Positions 41,367 through 53,102 of a stretch of DNA of 64,000 nucleotides are shown here, one piece after another. Under the pieces are notes generated by a model. The model was not told the origin of the DNA, searched no databases, and saw nothing but the letters and a program-made list of their open reading frames with translations. A program made the position numbers and the translations under genes. Where the stretch lies: positions 124,001-188,000 of the forward strand of contig CAUYUJ010014320.1 in NCBI GenBank assembly GCA_963575745.1, written 5' to 3'. Within the stretch, counting starts at the first letter, position 1. Every line of letters begins with the position of its first letter. The stretch is from Prorocentrum cordatum (Eukaryota > Sar > Dinophyceae > Prorocentrales > Prorocentraceae).

Positions 41367-41632
41367 AACGTATGGTGGCGGTGGTCGAAAACGGGCCCGT
41401 CACTCGCGGCACTCCTCGCCCCACCCGGCGGCGAGCCACAGAGGGGGAGCCCAAACCCCCTCGTGCCGTGAACAAAAAATCACGGCGGCATTTTTGCTTA
41501 CAATTTTCGGCCTCCGGGGGCCCTTGCCGGGCCTCGGGAGCTTCAACAAAAAGACTCAGGATGAGAAGCCGGTCCTGGGGAATGGGTCCAGACCACTGGG
41601 GGTTAGGGCTGCGAAAAAAAAAAAAACACGAC

Positions 41633-41881
41633 GTCGGGGGCTTAGGAAGTGAGAAGGATAGGGCCTTCTAGGAAAGCGGCGGGACTTCGCAGAAACCCTC
41701 TCGCATTCTCAGAAATGCTCTGCGTCTTCGGGGAAAGCTTCGACAACTTCCCAGAATGCCTCCTGAGAAGCTTTCCGTGCCTGTGGGGAAGGATCAGAAA
41801 CCTTCCCAGAATGCGCAAGGAACTTCCGAGCCTTCTGAAGAGGCCCGCCCCTTCTCGCTTCTTCCCTCGCTCGCTGCCGAC
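41633..41881. repeat. Inverted-repeat element M3, copy 1 (CTTCTGAGAAG family)
   Basis: Ends are inverted: GTCGGGGGCTTAGGAAGTGAGAAGG on the left against the complement of CCTTCTCGCTTCTTCCCTCGC...GCCGAC on the right. Several degenerate CTTCNNAGAAG palindromes lie inside. Reversed, its right end matches the left end of 53103-53300 closely (GAGAAGGGGCGGGCC, then CAGAAGGCTCGGAAG). No ORF. Confidence 0.75.
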
Positions 41882-41969
41882 AGAACCAAAAGTCCCCCAC
41901 CGTACTCCGAGTGTCTCGCTTGTCCCGCTTGCTGGCTAGCTGGACCCACACGCAGCCGGCAGCTGACGA

Positions 41970-42070
41970 CGACGACCAACGGCGGCGACGACGACGACGA
42001 CGACGACGGCGGCGACGACGACGACGACAACGGCAGCGGCGACGTCGACGCCGACGACGACAGCGGCGAC
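41970..42070. repeat. GAC trinucleotide array
   Basis: About 95 bp of GAC with GGC interruptions. Asp and Arg frames are artefacts. Confidence 0.9.
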
Positions 42071-42320
42071 CCCACGAACGAAACAAGGCGTCCGAAAGCC
42101 TCGCCCCGCGTTGGCGGTGGGCATGGCGAGGCAAGCTCGCGCAGTCCACGTGGGAAGCCTTGGGACGGAGCTACCCTAGATCTCGCGGGCCTCCGGGCGG
42201 ACTCGGGGAGAACCTCCAGAGGAGCCCCCGGAGGAACCCCGTGACGCCTCGTCGCTGGGCGGGCACAGCTAGGAGAGGGAACCGCTGCCGGGTGCGGTCC
42301 CAATGTCTGGCTAGCGTTAT

Positions 42321-42455
42321 GTCGGGCATGCCTTCCTGTAGGCGGAGTCGGGAAGAAAAATAAGACAGATTCGAAACATGCTACAATTCGAAAATAGTAG
42401 AAAGATCGTCCCCTGACTACTTTTTGACTAGTTTTGAAAAAGGGGCATGCCCGAC
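42321..42455. repeat. MITE M4, copy 1 (TCGGGCATGCC ends)
   Basis: GTCGGGCATGCC at the left and GGCATGCCCGAC at the right are perfect inverted repeats. The interior is AT-rich and shares AATAGTAGAAAGATCGTCCCC with AATAGAAAATCGTCCCC of the next copy. No ORF. Confidence 0.75.
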
Positions 42456-42575
42456 TCGAGGCTGGTGCCCAGGCGATGGCAGAAGGGGCTCTGCGCCAGC
42501 GCCTGGCTCAAGAGCCTGCGCAAGGGCCGCAGCTTGCGAACCGGGGGCTTGCCGATGTCCTGGGACCCCAGGATT

Positions 42576-42739
42576 AGGTCGGGCATGTCCCCCTACAGAA
42601 GGTTGTTGAGCGAACAGTTGGAAAACTGTTGTCAAATAATACCCCCAACTGGTCAAACATAATAGAAAATCGTCCCCACACCAATTTGTTTACACTATTT
42701 GTTTTGCATATTCTTCCTGTAGAGGGACACGCCCGACCT
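42576..42739. repeat. MITE M4, copy 2, flanked by TA
   Basis: Left end GGTCGGGCATGTCCCCCTACAG and right end CTGTAGAGGGACACGCCCGACC are inverted repeats of about 22 bp with few mismatches. TA lies on both sides, as for Tc1/mariner-derived (Stowaway-like) MITEs. The 164-bp interior is AT-rich and related to copy 1. Confidence 0.75.
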
Positions 42740-43179
42740 AGCCCCAGCGGCGGCGGATGTGGATACATTCGGCCTCCAGGTGGCCCGAGCGTGTCCATAT
42801 CTGCAAACCCCAGAGGCCCAGCAAGATCGGCTTCCCGGGCGGTGGACACGGACAGTTACACTTGAGAGAACCCCAATCAGTGGATGATTTGAAAATTAGT
42901 CATATGGATCTGGAGATCGATTGTGAGATCGATACTGCGCCGATCCGAAAGTGTCCCCAATTTCGCCACCGCGCTCGCCGCGGCCATCTGGGGCCACGCG
43001 CAAGATAAAGACCCGCGGGGCCCGAGGGCGGATGGGGGCGATGCCGCGAGGGCAGAGCTGGCGCGCCGATGGGCAGCCCAGCGCCCCGTTTGGCCGGAGG
43101 GGCCCAGTACACTGCAAGGGCAGAGCCTAACCCCTGCCTGGGGTTGCGGGATCGGGTTCCCCTTCGATTTAAAATTCTA

Positions 43180-43560
43180 CATCCCAAGCTGTGTACTGAC
43201 CCGAAAATGAGCAAACGGCGTAGGATTTCCTCGAAAACAGCTTTCGGGCTCGGTCATACGACGACCCGAAAAGTTTACCGGCCGACCTGAAAGTGGCCAA
43301 ATGCCATAGGAGTTGTGCCGGAAAAAATGTCGGGTCCGGTTCGAACGACCCGAAAATGCGCAAACCGCCTAGGACTCCTTGCAAACAAACATCATTATCG
43401 AGGTCTCCGGGCCCACTTCGAAGAAACCGAGCACGGGCAAACCGCTTAGAACTTCCCATCAACAACGGTTTCTCGGTGGTTCCGGGCCTCGTCCGAAGGA
43501 GCAGCCGATGGGCAGACCGTTCAGGACTTCCTGCACAAGAATCGGTTTCCCGGGTGAGCC
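43180..43560 (+). repeat. ~75-bp tandem repeat, about five units
   Basis: Each unit has a GACCCGAAAATG/GACCTGAAAGTG-type head, GGCAAACCGC, AGGACTTCC-type and CGGTTTC-type blocks. Divergent units, no coding signal. Confidence 0.65.
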
Positions 43561-43729
43561 ATTCTCAACGGGAGCGCGCCCCGCGCGGGATCGGGGTTCG
43601 CACGAGGGCGCGGCTGCTCTCGCCTGTCCAGGGGGCACGAATTGCCGCGCCCTTCCAGCATAGCGTTTGCGCTGCATTAGCGCGGCGCCGTGCTTCTCAA
43701 ATCGGACTAAACTTTCGGAGCGCCGATGT

Positions 43730-44045
43730 AATGAGATCGATAGTGGAATCGATAGAGGACGATTGTAAGGTCGATCGTGAGACCGAGAATGAAACCGATT
43801 CAATGAGATCGATAGGGAGATCGATCGCGAGATCGCTCGTGCGATCTCTAGTGAGATCACTTGCGAGATCGATTGTGAGATCGATCGTGAGATCGATTGT
43901 GAGATCGATGGAGAGGTGGGACATGAGACCGATGCCGAGACCGATCGATGAGAAGATCGACCAGGAACCCGGGAACCTGGGCACCTCGCCGCCCACCGAA
44001 ATCGGCCCGGGAACCAGGAGCCCGGGAACCCGGAACTGGTAACCA
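43730..44045 (+). repeat. GATCGATNGTGA decamer-like repeat and GGGAACC repeat
   Basis: 43735-43950 is made of GAGATCGATCGTGAGATCGA units of 10-12 bp. 43970-44045 has GGGAACCCGG/GGGAACCTGG repeats. Ile/Asp/Leu or Arg/Ser frames arise from them. Confidence 0.8.
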
Positions 44046-44159
44046 GGGAGCCCAACGTGCGGCCCAAATCGGCGAGAAAGTTTCGCCAGATCCTGCAACC
44101 TCCGCTATAGGACCCCTTCAGTGCAAGCGCTGACTGGGGAAGCACCAGCCTCGGACCCT

Positions 44160-44400
44160 GGGCTCCTCTGGCTCCTCTGGCTCCTCCTCCGGCTCCTCCT
44201 CCGGCTCTTCCTCCTCCAGCTCCTCCTCCTCCTCCTTCTCCAGCTCCTCCTCCTCCTCCTTCTCCAGCTCCTTCTCCAGCTCCTCCTCCTCCTCCTCCTC
44301 CTCCTCTTCCTCCCCTTTTTCCTCCTCCTCCTCCTCCTCCTGATGCTCCTCCTCTAGCTCCTCCTCCTCCTCCTCTTCCTTCTCCTCGTTCATCCCTCTT
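44160..44400. repeat. CTC array with GGCTCCTC and CAGCTCCTC variants
   Basis: About 240 bp. Poly-Glu on the minus strand and poly-Leu on the plus strand are artefacts. Confidence 0.95.
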
Positions 44401-44459
44401 CCTTCTACGTAATCACTCCCTGCCGCAACCCCAGACGTGTCGGAAAGGCGGGCTGGGCG

Positions 44460-44800
44460 TTTCGCTTGAGACGTCCGCTCCACCTGCGACCCTGAGGCTC
44501 GAAATTGGCGGCTCTTTCAACGACGGACTTGGCGCTGCGCTCACCAATTTTGTCAGCCTGCTGCAGCTTCACAGTTGGAGGGCGAGTGGCTTTCAGACGG
44601 TGGCCCTCGCCCGAGCGCCGCGCGCATTCTTCGTCAAAGCTCGCAGCAGCTTCAAGATTAGACGGCGGCTCTCGCCTTGGTGCCGCGCGCATTCGCCTCC
44701 CAAGTCTGCAGCAGTTTCACGGATGTGGCTCTCGCCTAGAAACGTCACGCGCACTCGTGCATCTGCAACTGGTTTAAGGGCTCGTCGGAGTGGAGTCCCA
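44460..44800 (-). repeat. ~75-85 bp minisatellite, inverted copy of the 48.8 kb family
   Basis: Units contain GGCTCTCGCC, GCCGCGCGCATTC and CTGCAGCAGTTTCA blocks. These are the complements of GGCGAGAACC, GAATGCGCGCGGC and TGAAGCTCTTGCA at 48755-49330. Confidence 0.6.
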
Positions 44801-45029
44801 GGAGGCTGGGTTCTGACACGAATTATGATTTTGAAGATGCAACATTCACTCTGAGTCGCGTCGTTCACGTCCCAGGTGCTGTGTTCTGGCACGTTCGAAG
44901 AATTTCAGATGGTCGTCTTCTGATGAACATGTCCTACACTAACATTAAAACTTGTGAGGACCCATGACGAGGTAACTTGGAGTGAAGGTTTATTGCAACA
45001 TCGGTGATGCGTTTTGGGTTTACGATGGT

Positions 45030-45553
45030 CATCCTTCTTCTCCTCCTCGTCGTCGTCCTCTCGTCGCACTCGTCGTGGTCGTCGTGATCGTCGTTGTCGT
45101 CGATGACGTCGTCGTCGTCGTCGTTGTCGCCGTCGTGGTCGCGGTCGTGGTGGTCGTCGTCGTCGTCGTCGCCGCCGCCGCTGCGGTCGCCGTCGTCGTC
45201 GTGGTCGTCGTGGTCGTCGTGGTCGTCGTCGTTGTCGTCGTCGTCGTCTTCGTCGTCGTCTTCATGGTCGTCGTCTTCGTGGTCGTCGTCTTCGTCGTGG
45301 TCGTCGTCGCGGTCGTGGTGGTCGTGGACGTCGTCGCCGCCGCCGCCGCCACCGTCGTCGTCGTCGTCGTCGTCATCGTCGTCGTCGTCGTCGTCACTGG
45401 CGTCCACGCCCTCGTCCTCGTCGCCCTCGTCCTGCGGAGGATGAGGAGGACGACGACAACGTCGCGGTCGTCTTTCTCCTCCTCCTCCCCCTCCTCCTCA
45501 TCCCACTCCTCCTCCTCCTCCTCCTCCTCCTCCTCCTCCTCCTCCTCCTCCTC

Positions 45554-45584
<31 letters not shown>

Positions 45585-45590
45585 TTCTGC
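45030..45590. repeat. GTC array followed by CTC array
   Basis: GTC/GTG triplets (45035-45415) then CTC (45475-45585). Val, Ser, Asp and Thr frames across it are artefacts. Confidence 0.95.
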
Positions 45591-45625
45591 AGCGCGACCC
45601 CTGCGGTCCGGGCCATGCCGCCGAA

Positions 45626-46234
45626 GTGCCGCCAGAGGGAGAAGCGCTGAGGAGACCCCGAGGGACGCAGAGCAGCAGGAGTGCGGTCGGAGACAGTGCT
45701 CCATCAGTTTACCCGTTTGCGGCATACCTCTATCCCTATGACTTTTGGACGCCCGGAGTGGGTACGGAAAACATGGGTACAATGCCCAACAACAAATGTT
45801 GTCCCAAACCAATAGCGGCCGCTGTTGGGCAGGCGGCCTCCTGTCTCACATGGACACAGGCCGCGGCGACACCGACGGCGAGTCCCGTTCAAAATGAGCA
45901 GGAACTGCTGTTGGGCACTATACCCATTTTCTCCGCACCCATGTCGGCCGTCCAAATGAATGGCATCAACTTGTCTAGATGCCGGCCTGCCTCCTGTCTC
46001 AAATGGACACAGGCCGCGGCGACACCGACAACGAGTCCCGTTCAAAACGAGCAGGAACTGCTGTTGGGCATTGTTGTACCCATTTTCTTCTCCGCACCCA
46101 TGTCGGGCGTCCAACTGAATGGCAGCAACTGTTCTAGCTGCCGGCCTCAGGGATCCTTTCAGTGTCTGTGGGCGCATCCCCGATTGGCGTCGCCTTGGGC
46201 CTCCCAGTCTCAGGAATCGGGGGGCACTCGCTGA
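45626..46234 (+). CDS. Uncertain ORF containing two 51-codon repeats
   Basis: A 202-codon frame after the CTC array. CCTCCTGTCTC at 45837 and 45990 marks a 153-bp repeat, with a partial third near 46139. The repeat peptide reads ASCLxWTQAAATPTxSPVQNEQELLLG followed by PIFSAPMS. The second unit has two extra codons, so insertions kept the frame. That is the only evidence for coding. There is no family match, the upstream context is a microsatellite and no splice or leader signal is clear. It may simply be a minisatellite. Confidence 0.25.
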   Translation: MPPEGEALRRPRGTQSSRSAVGDSAPSVYPFAAYLYPYDFWTPGVGTENMGTMPNNKCCPKPIAAAVGQAASCLTWTQAAATPTASPVQNEQELLLGTIPIFSAPMSAVQMNGINLSRCRPASCLKWTQAAATPTTSPVQNEQELLLGIVVPIFFSAPMSGVQLNGSNCSSCRPQGSFQCLWAHPRLASPWASQSQESGGTR

Positions 46235-46877
46235 TGGCTGCGGCCGCGTCCAAGGTCCCTGGCCCTCCTCCGTGCTGGGACTCCTGATCCTACTTCTGGA
46301 ACCCATCCTTCTTCTGCAACTTGTCCTCTACTCCTCATCCCCCTCCTCCAATCCTCCCCGTTTCGAGGTTCCTACCCCTTCTGCCTGTGGTTTCCCAGTC
46401 CTCCCAATGTCTCCAGTGGCTCCGTCACTCTACAGAGTTGGGGTTGACCAACCATTTGCAATGGCTGCATTCGACATCGGCCACCGTGCCTTCGGCAAGT
46501 TGGGGCGCATGGACATGCTTGTTTTTGTCGCGTAAGGTCTCTGTGCTTTTCCTCCCCCCTTACCTACCAGCAACCGTTCTCGCATCGCCACACTCTATGT
46601 TTGCTTCCTGACGCCCTCTTCGGCCCCTGGGCGGCTCCGCGACGGCCCAAGATCGCACCAGGACGCCTGTGAGATACGCAGAGGCCACCCGAAGACTCGC
46701 CATATGAGCTCCAAAGGGGCCACAGTGTCGTCTCGTGAAGCATCCAAGCGACGCAAAAAGAGGCCTCCATCGAGGGCCGAAGAACCCAACAGCACCGAAA
46801 CACGTACGACGGTTCAAAGTTCGGCTCGCCCCGGGAAGGCTTCGGAGCCCCAGGAGGCCCCCCTACGGCCCAAGACC
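46235..46877. other. Non-coding stretch, no gene recognised
   Basis: Open frames on both strands lack any family resemblance. Confidence 0.5.
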
Positions 46878-47052
46878 GAGGAGGAAGAGGAGGAGGAGGA
46901 GGAGGAGGAGGAGGAGGAAGAGGAGGGGGAGGAGGAGGAGGATGAGGAGGAGGAGGAGCAGGAGGGGGAGGAGGAGGAGGAGGAGGAGGAGGAGGGAGGA
47001 GGAGGAGGAGGAGGAGGAGGAGGAGGAGGAGGAGGAGGAGGAGGAATCCAGT
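46878..47052. repeat. GAG/GGA trinucleotide array
   Basis: About 170 bp, purine-rich on +. It is followed to 47235 by CCCAAGAGGCC repeats, the inverted form of the CTTGGG minisatellite. Confidence 0.95.
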
Positions 47053-47235
47053 AGCGCCCCAAAGCCGGCCCCGAGATCCTCACGGCTGCCCCCACGAGAT
47101 CCGGTTCCGCCGAGCCTTCCCGGGAGAGCTCGGTGAAACCATTGCGCCCAAAACTGCACCGAGACCCCCACCAGGCACCCAAGAGGCCGCCACGAGGGTC
47201 CCAAGAGGCCCCAAAGAAGCTCCGAAGGAGCATGC

Positions 47236-48754
47236 CAGATACCCCCAAGAAGAAGAGGGGAGGAGGAGGAGGAGGAGGAGGAACAGGAGTAATGAGGTGG
47301 GATGAGGAAAACGAGGCTGCGGACAAGAGGGAATGTTCACGACTCGCGTCTGTGGAGACATATTGCTGAACCAGGGTGGGTGTCAAACTCAGCCTCCTTC
47401 TTGCTGCGCTGTTGCGCTGTGTGGGGCTTGCCGCATGCATCTGGATTCGCACGTCTTGTTCTGCAATGTGTTGACTGCATGTTCTGCCCCTCGGAAGGAC
47501 CTGCTTGGTTGCTGCTCGGACCCCTGGTCATAATGACGGCGCCACCGTGGTTCTCCAAAATGCCCCCCCAGATCTCCGACCCGACCCTCCCCGCAGACTC
47601 CGCCGCAGACGGCTGTGGGGCGCTGGCCAGGAAGTCGAAGAGCTCACCGCCGTTGCACTTCGGCATCACCTCGGCGCCAACCGCTCCACTCGCGCGCGCG
47701 AGAGCGAGAGAAAGAGAGTGAGTGAGACGGCGGCTGGCCAACGGCCTCTGGCCATTGGGAGACCCCCAGGGGGGGCGTCAAGACCCCATGGGGCTGGGCC
47801 TGAAGACGCCGAGGCTGCGATCCTTCCGAGTGAAGGGTCCACCTTCGCTTCTGCTGGCCCCTGCCATGTCGCCGTCGTCGTCCTCCTCCTCCTCCTTCTC
47901 CTCTTGCGCTCTGCGACCCTGACCGTCTCTTCATCCACGTCGTCCCACTCCTCGTCCCGCTGCTGTGTCCTCCGTCTGCTTCGACGAGGGGAAGGAGGTC
48001 TCCTTCGCTGCCTCGAGGGCGAAGAGGTGTAGGCCCTTCCAAGAAAAGGCCCCACGTGAGGCGCCGCAAGCCTGTTGTGGCTTTCTAGCCGCACGGCAGG
48101 GCAGCGGCGAGCGGACACGAGTGCAGAGAGGAGGCGTACGTCCCTTGGAGTGCCACGCGCGAGGAAGAGAGCTGAGACAAGATGTATGCAGAAAGCGGAG
48201 AACGGTGGACCGGAAGCAGAGCAGAGAGGACGGCGGGGCGGCGGAATTCGACAGCCGAGACAAGGCGAGGGGCCCGCGTAGGCGAGGGGGTGCACAGAAG
48301 TGGCAGCAGGTACGGCCACAACCCGACCACCAACTCAGGCCAAGTAATGCCCCGACAACGCCAGAACGATCGCGTGATCAACAATCGCTCGACTGGCGGT
48401 CGCCGCATCGTAGTCGGCGGCCACGCAGCGAGCAAGCGTAAACGTGGCAGCCTCCTGCTCTTCCTTCCGTCTCCTCCTCCTCCTCCTCATCATCATCCGC
48501 TGTTCCGTCAGTCCCTCGAGGCAGGGGGGAGGAGAAGGAGGAGGAGGAGGAGGAGGAGAGGATGAGGATGAGGACCAATGTACATAAAGCCAAGACCCAT
48601 CAACGATTGGAATGTACCCTCCCTCCAAGCTTCCTCTATGGGCCCTTACAAGGATTCAGTTCCACTGAGGGAAGTAACCCGTCGGGAGACAACCGTTTGA
48701 AGATCCTGAAACGTGCCAACATACCATTCATATGCAACTCTTGCAAGTGTTTAA
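47236..48754. other. Non-coding stretch with short triplet runs
   Basis: Short GGA or CTC runs near 47265, 47880, 48475 and 48540. ACCCTCCCTCCAAGCTTCCT near 48617 recurs near 50429. No gene is recognised. Confidence 0.5.
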
Positions 48755-49330
48755 AAAGAATGTGCGAGGCGCTGAAGCGAGACCCACACGTTGACAAGTA
48801 ACCGCCCACAATCCGCAAACATCCCGCAATGGTTTAAGACGGATGTGAGTGACGCAGGGGCGAGAGTCACATGTTGAAAACGAAGCGCCCTCAAGACATG
48901 AAGCTCTTGATGCGAATTGTAGCAAAACGTATGCGCGGCGCTACAGCGAAAACCACACGTTTTAAACGAACCACCCTCAACCCGTGAAGCTCTTGCAACT
49001 GTTGAAAACGAATGTGCGCAACGCTACAGCGAGACCCACCCTTTGACAACGAACCGCCCTCAGTCCGCGAAACGCTTGCACATTCTTGTAAAACAGGTGC
49101 GCGGTACTCAGGCGAGAACCACATGTTCAAAACGAACCACCCTCAACCAGTGAAGCTCTTACGATCGTTTGGAACGAATGCGCGCGGCGCTAAGGCGAGA
49201 ACCACGTTTCGAAAGCGAGCCGCCTCCAATTCGTGAAACTCTAGCAATTTGTTGAAACGAGTGCGCGCGGCGCTAAGGCGAGACCCACATTCTGGAAGCG
49301 GCCCACCCTGCATTTGTGAAGCGGTTGCCA
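48755..49330 (+). repeat. ~80-85 bp minisatellite, about seven units
   Basis: Units near GGCGCTAAGGCGAGAACCAC, then TTTNAAAACGAACC, CCCTCAACCCGTGAAGCTC and TTGTTGAAACGAATGCGCG. It is the best-preserved array of a family also seen at 13.0-13.3 kb and, inverted, at 44.5-44.8 kb. Confidence 0.8.
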
Positions 49331-50589
49331 ATGTTTGAACTTGAGACTCATAAGCGATAAGAAAGCATCAAGCGAAACGGCCGGCCCGCCCTTCCGAGTG
49401 GCCTCGGGGTGCGACAGAGAGGAGCTATTCAGAAGGAAAAGGAATGGAAGAGGAGGAGGAGGAGGAGGAGGAGAAGGAAAAGTCTGCCTCTCACCCTGAG
49501 GATGTGGAGGAGGAGGAGGAGAAGGCGGGGCCAATCGTCACTTGGCAGTAAATCTAAGACGAGCCCCTCAAGGGACGAACCGTCCCCAGATGTTCACAAA
49601 GAGCGCATTGACGCATGGAATTACTTTCATCGTCTGGCTTGATTGCCTGAACTTGATCGAAGAGGGCTATGAGGAGAACTAGGAGGAGGAGGGGATGAAG
49701 GCAAACCATTGCAGGCCTCCCGTTCTTCCTCCTCCTCCTTCGCCTCCTCCTCCTCCGCCGTTTCCGTCGATCTTCCGCAGGGGAGGGGGTGAGGGGGTGG
49801 GGGGGTCAAAGAACGGGGAGGGGGAAGAAGAGGGGTAGGCCGAGGACGAGGGGAAGGAGGAGGAGGAGGGTCGGATCGGACACTTCGAGCGGACAAGGTA
49901 GGTGCCTTCCAGCAACGAGCGGACCAGGGAGCACGCGGCAGGGGTCGGACTCGTCGAGCGGACAAGGGAGCGCCTGGCACAGGACTCCCCTTGACTGCAC
50001 GCAAAATCACCCTGGGCAAGAGTGACCTTTTGGTGCGCGGCTCGACGGGGGGCGCGGGGGGCTAAACCTGGGGGCGCAAGCCGCTGCTACCTCCACGCAT
50101 TCAGCCGTCTGGGGGCCCATCTGTCAGGGGGGCACAAAGGTAGGGTCAGGGCATAGGTGGGTTGGAAGGAAAATCGCGAGCCACTCCGGCGCAAAGCCAC
50201 TGCTTCGTCCACTCGATGCCCACTGACTGACAGGCCAGAACACCTGGCCTCCAAAGGGGCGGCTGCCGTCCACGCGGCTCCAAGCGCACGCCCGCCCCGG
50301 CACCGCTCTTGGGCAGGGGCGGCCGCAGAGGAGGTTTGGCGGAGGGCGGGCCGCCACGAGCGAGGGGGAAAACGCTGAGGAGGGGGAAGAGGACCAGTGT
50401 AAGCTCAAGGCTGCCCAGCATGTTGGAAGACACCCTCCCTCCAAGCTCCCTCTTCGCAGGCCCCTACAGGGGTGAGGGCGAGGAGGAGAGGGAGGGGGGG
50501 GTGGGACGAGGGGAGGGGAAGGGGAGGAGGAGGGGGAGGGGGAGGAGTGAGAAGACACCGACTAACGGACTGCAATCAACATCGAGACG
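49331..50589. other. Non-coding stretch with purine runs and a ~60-bp duplication
   Basis: GGA runs near 49445, 49510, 49855 and 50475. GAGCGGACAAGG and GAGCGGACCAGG recur at ~50-60 bp spacing around 49885-49970. No gene. Confidence 0.5.
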
Positions 50590-53102
50590 ATGAAGAAGAA
50601 GCGGAAGGCGGACACGGCAAGCGAAGACCACACACCAGCACGGGCGACAATGGAGTGGAAGATTGTACACCAAGCGCCTCGCCAACTCTTCTCGAACGTA
50701 GACCGCAACGCACTAGCGGACCAGGAGTCCGCCAAGAAGTTCAAGGACGCGCTAAGCTCCACGGTGGTCCCGAGCTGAACCACGAGCTACGACGAGCACA
50801 CCTGCTACATGCTCACGATCTTGGAGGCAGCGCAGGCGGCGTTCCCGAAGCAGGCCAGAAAGTGGTACCATGAGTACATATCGGATGACACGCGAAGCTT
50901 CGTGCTCGATAGGATAAGACTGACGAATCTGATTAGGAAGGTCAACGCAAAGGGTCAACACCAGCCAGCGGCAAAATATGATACCCAAGCAAGCGAAGCA
51001 TTCGCCTGCTTGAATATCCTTCAAGGAGACGGTCGACAATCCGACGAGGAGCATGCCTCAGTACGCCTTGCACGATGTCTACAGAGAGACCTTCGACGTG
51101 ACCGTCGCGGCGCAGACCATTGCCCGAGCGCGCACAACCAAGCAGTTCGTCGATGCCGCCAAGACGTGGTTCCACGCTGCCCACAAGATCTTAAACACAA
51201 TGGTTGACTACGACTACGACACCTTCCTAGAACAGCAAGCGACACAAGTACAAGACGCTAGAGAGGCACATCAGCACCACGACGAGTGGAAGTACACCAA
51301 GAAGCTGCTCATCTTCGGAGGCCGCAAGCGACGAAAAGTAACCAATGATGACCAACGGGAGCGACGAGCCACTTGCGACAACGGCGCTAAAGGCAGAAGA
51401 CGCTACTAGGCACTTCGGCAACAACGAAGCCCAGAGGCTCAGGTCGCACGAGCAGATCACCGAGAAGTGAAACAGCGAGAAAGACGTAGCTACTACCGAG
51501 ATGAAGAGGGACATACAGAACTTCGGGAGCATCTACGAGCTGACCGAGACCTGAACCAGGGCTGCCAACTACGGGGACCCTGGCCCAGACAACATCACGG
51601 ACGACCTCGGGAAGCTTGCCCCGAAGGAGATGGCCAGGCACATGCACCCGATTATCACCATGGCTGCCTTATACTGCCGAGAGGAAGTAATTAGCCCATA
51701 AGGGATCGCGCACGACCTGCTTCCGGAAGGGCAAAGGAAGCGAAGAGAGCCTCGACAACCAGCGCTCCATCACCCTGGCGAGTACAGTCATCGAGCACCA
51801 CAAGAGGTGCATCAGACAGTGCATGAAGAACCGGATGCCCAACATATTCTTCAGCACCCAGACGGGCTGCAGGCAGCACCATAGCACGGACTTCAACCAC
51901 CTCACCACCAGGCTGCTATCCGACATGGCGAAAATGAACATGTTCAACGTAATGCTCCTCATGATTGACCTCAAAGAGGCACTCCACAAGGTCATCAACG
52001 CCCTCGTCTACAGCATGCAGCACAGCGCGGACGAGATCGAAGGCCTGTTGGAGCACATCGAGATTCCCGAGGCTCTGCAGCTGGCGACGATCGCCAACCA
52101 CCACGTTGACAACGAGCACATCGTCACTATGCTTACCGGAGCGCGCAGGGGCACCTTCCTTTGCAGTACCAAGGTTAGGCTGGCGACCCGGAGTTCCTCC
52201 GGCGGATTCTACAGTCAACGTCCTCATGTGAAAGGTCACGAAGGAGTACCACCAAAATGCATCACAGGACGGCGCGGTCGTGCTCATCCCCCATTCGCCG
52301 CGTATGCTTCAGCAAGGCGAGGAGAAAGAGCTCACATCATCTTCTTTCGTCGGCGACGTAGAGGCTAGCGCGACGACCGACAAGGGCGAGAAGATATAGA
52401 ACACTGTCCAGACTGGGGCGCCTAATCAGAGCGACGCTCACGCGCGGACTACTGATCAACACCAGCAAATCGAGCATCATCGTATTCGCGAACACCCCTC
52501 AGGGCAAGCGAGTTGCAAGAGATATGATCGTCAATAAGAAGCGCTTCACGTATATGGGCATGCAGGTAACAATCACCAGGTCAACTAAGCTACTGGGGTC
52601 GATGCTCAAAGACAGGAACCAGATCCATGAAAAAGCTTCACGAACGATTTTCATTAAAGGAGCCACAGGCCCGATGAGGAGAACCTTATGCAGAAGACAG
52701 GCTGTCTCCACAAGCGCCACAGTTCCAGGCTGTCTGTACCTGGAAGCTTTCGGATAGTCCAAGGTGCTCTGTAATGCTAGGACATGGATACTTGCCAGTG
52801 CCTCCCACTACAGCAGAATCAGCGCGGCATACGTATCAGAAGCACGACAGGCCCTCGGCATCACCCACACTGAGCTGAAGACGAAGGCCATCACTAACCT
52901 CGAGATCATCACAAAAGCCAAACTTCCGACAGTCGAGGCCCGACTACGGCAACTTCGACTTCGTCAGCTCGGGCGCCTCATTACCCAGTGCCCAGGGGAG
53001 CTCCAAGCGCCGGTTGACGACAGCATCGCCAACTCGGGAGCCTGGGCCACTATATGATCAACGACGACATCTAGAAGATGAGCGAGCGCATCGAGCAACA
53101 AG
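50590..53102 (+). pseudogene. LINE relic C, 5' part: post-endonuclease region and reverse transcriptase
   Basis: The frame from 50590 gives RQLFSNVDRNALADQESAKKF, an in-frame TGA at 50776, then AAQAAFPKQARKWYHEYISDDTRSFV. A new frame from 51053 ends near FLEQQATQVQDAREAHQHHDEWKYTKKLLIFGG. Next come PGPDNITDDLGKLAPKEMARHMHP (51.57-51.65 kb) and RT fingers/palm at 51823: STQTGCRQHHSTDFNHL, then MLLMIDLKEALHKVINALVY, with the usual KAFD worn to KEAL. The catalytic YADD/WVDD position is FVGDVE near 52340, having lost an Asp. The thumb resembles RFTYMGMQVTITRSTKLLGSMLKDR (52.54 kb), followed by LRQLRLRQLGRLITQCPGEL. Multiple stops and frame changes make it inactive. Confidence 0.7.
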
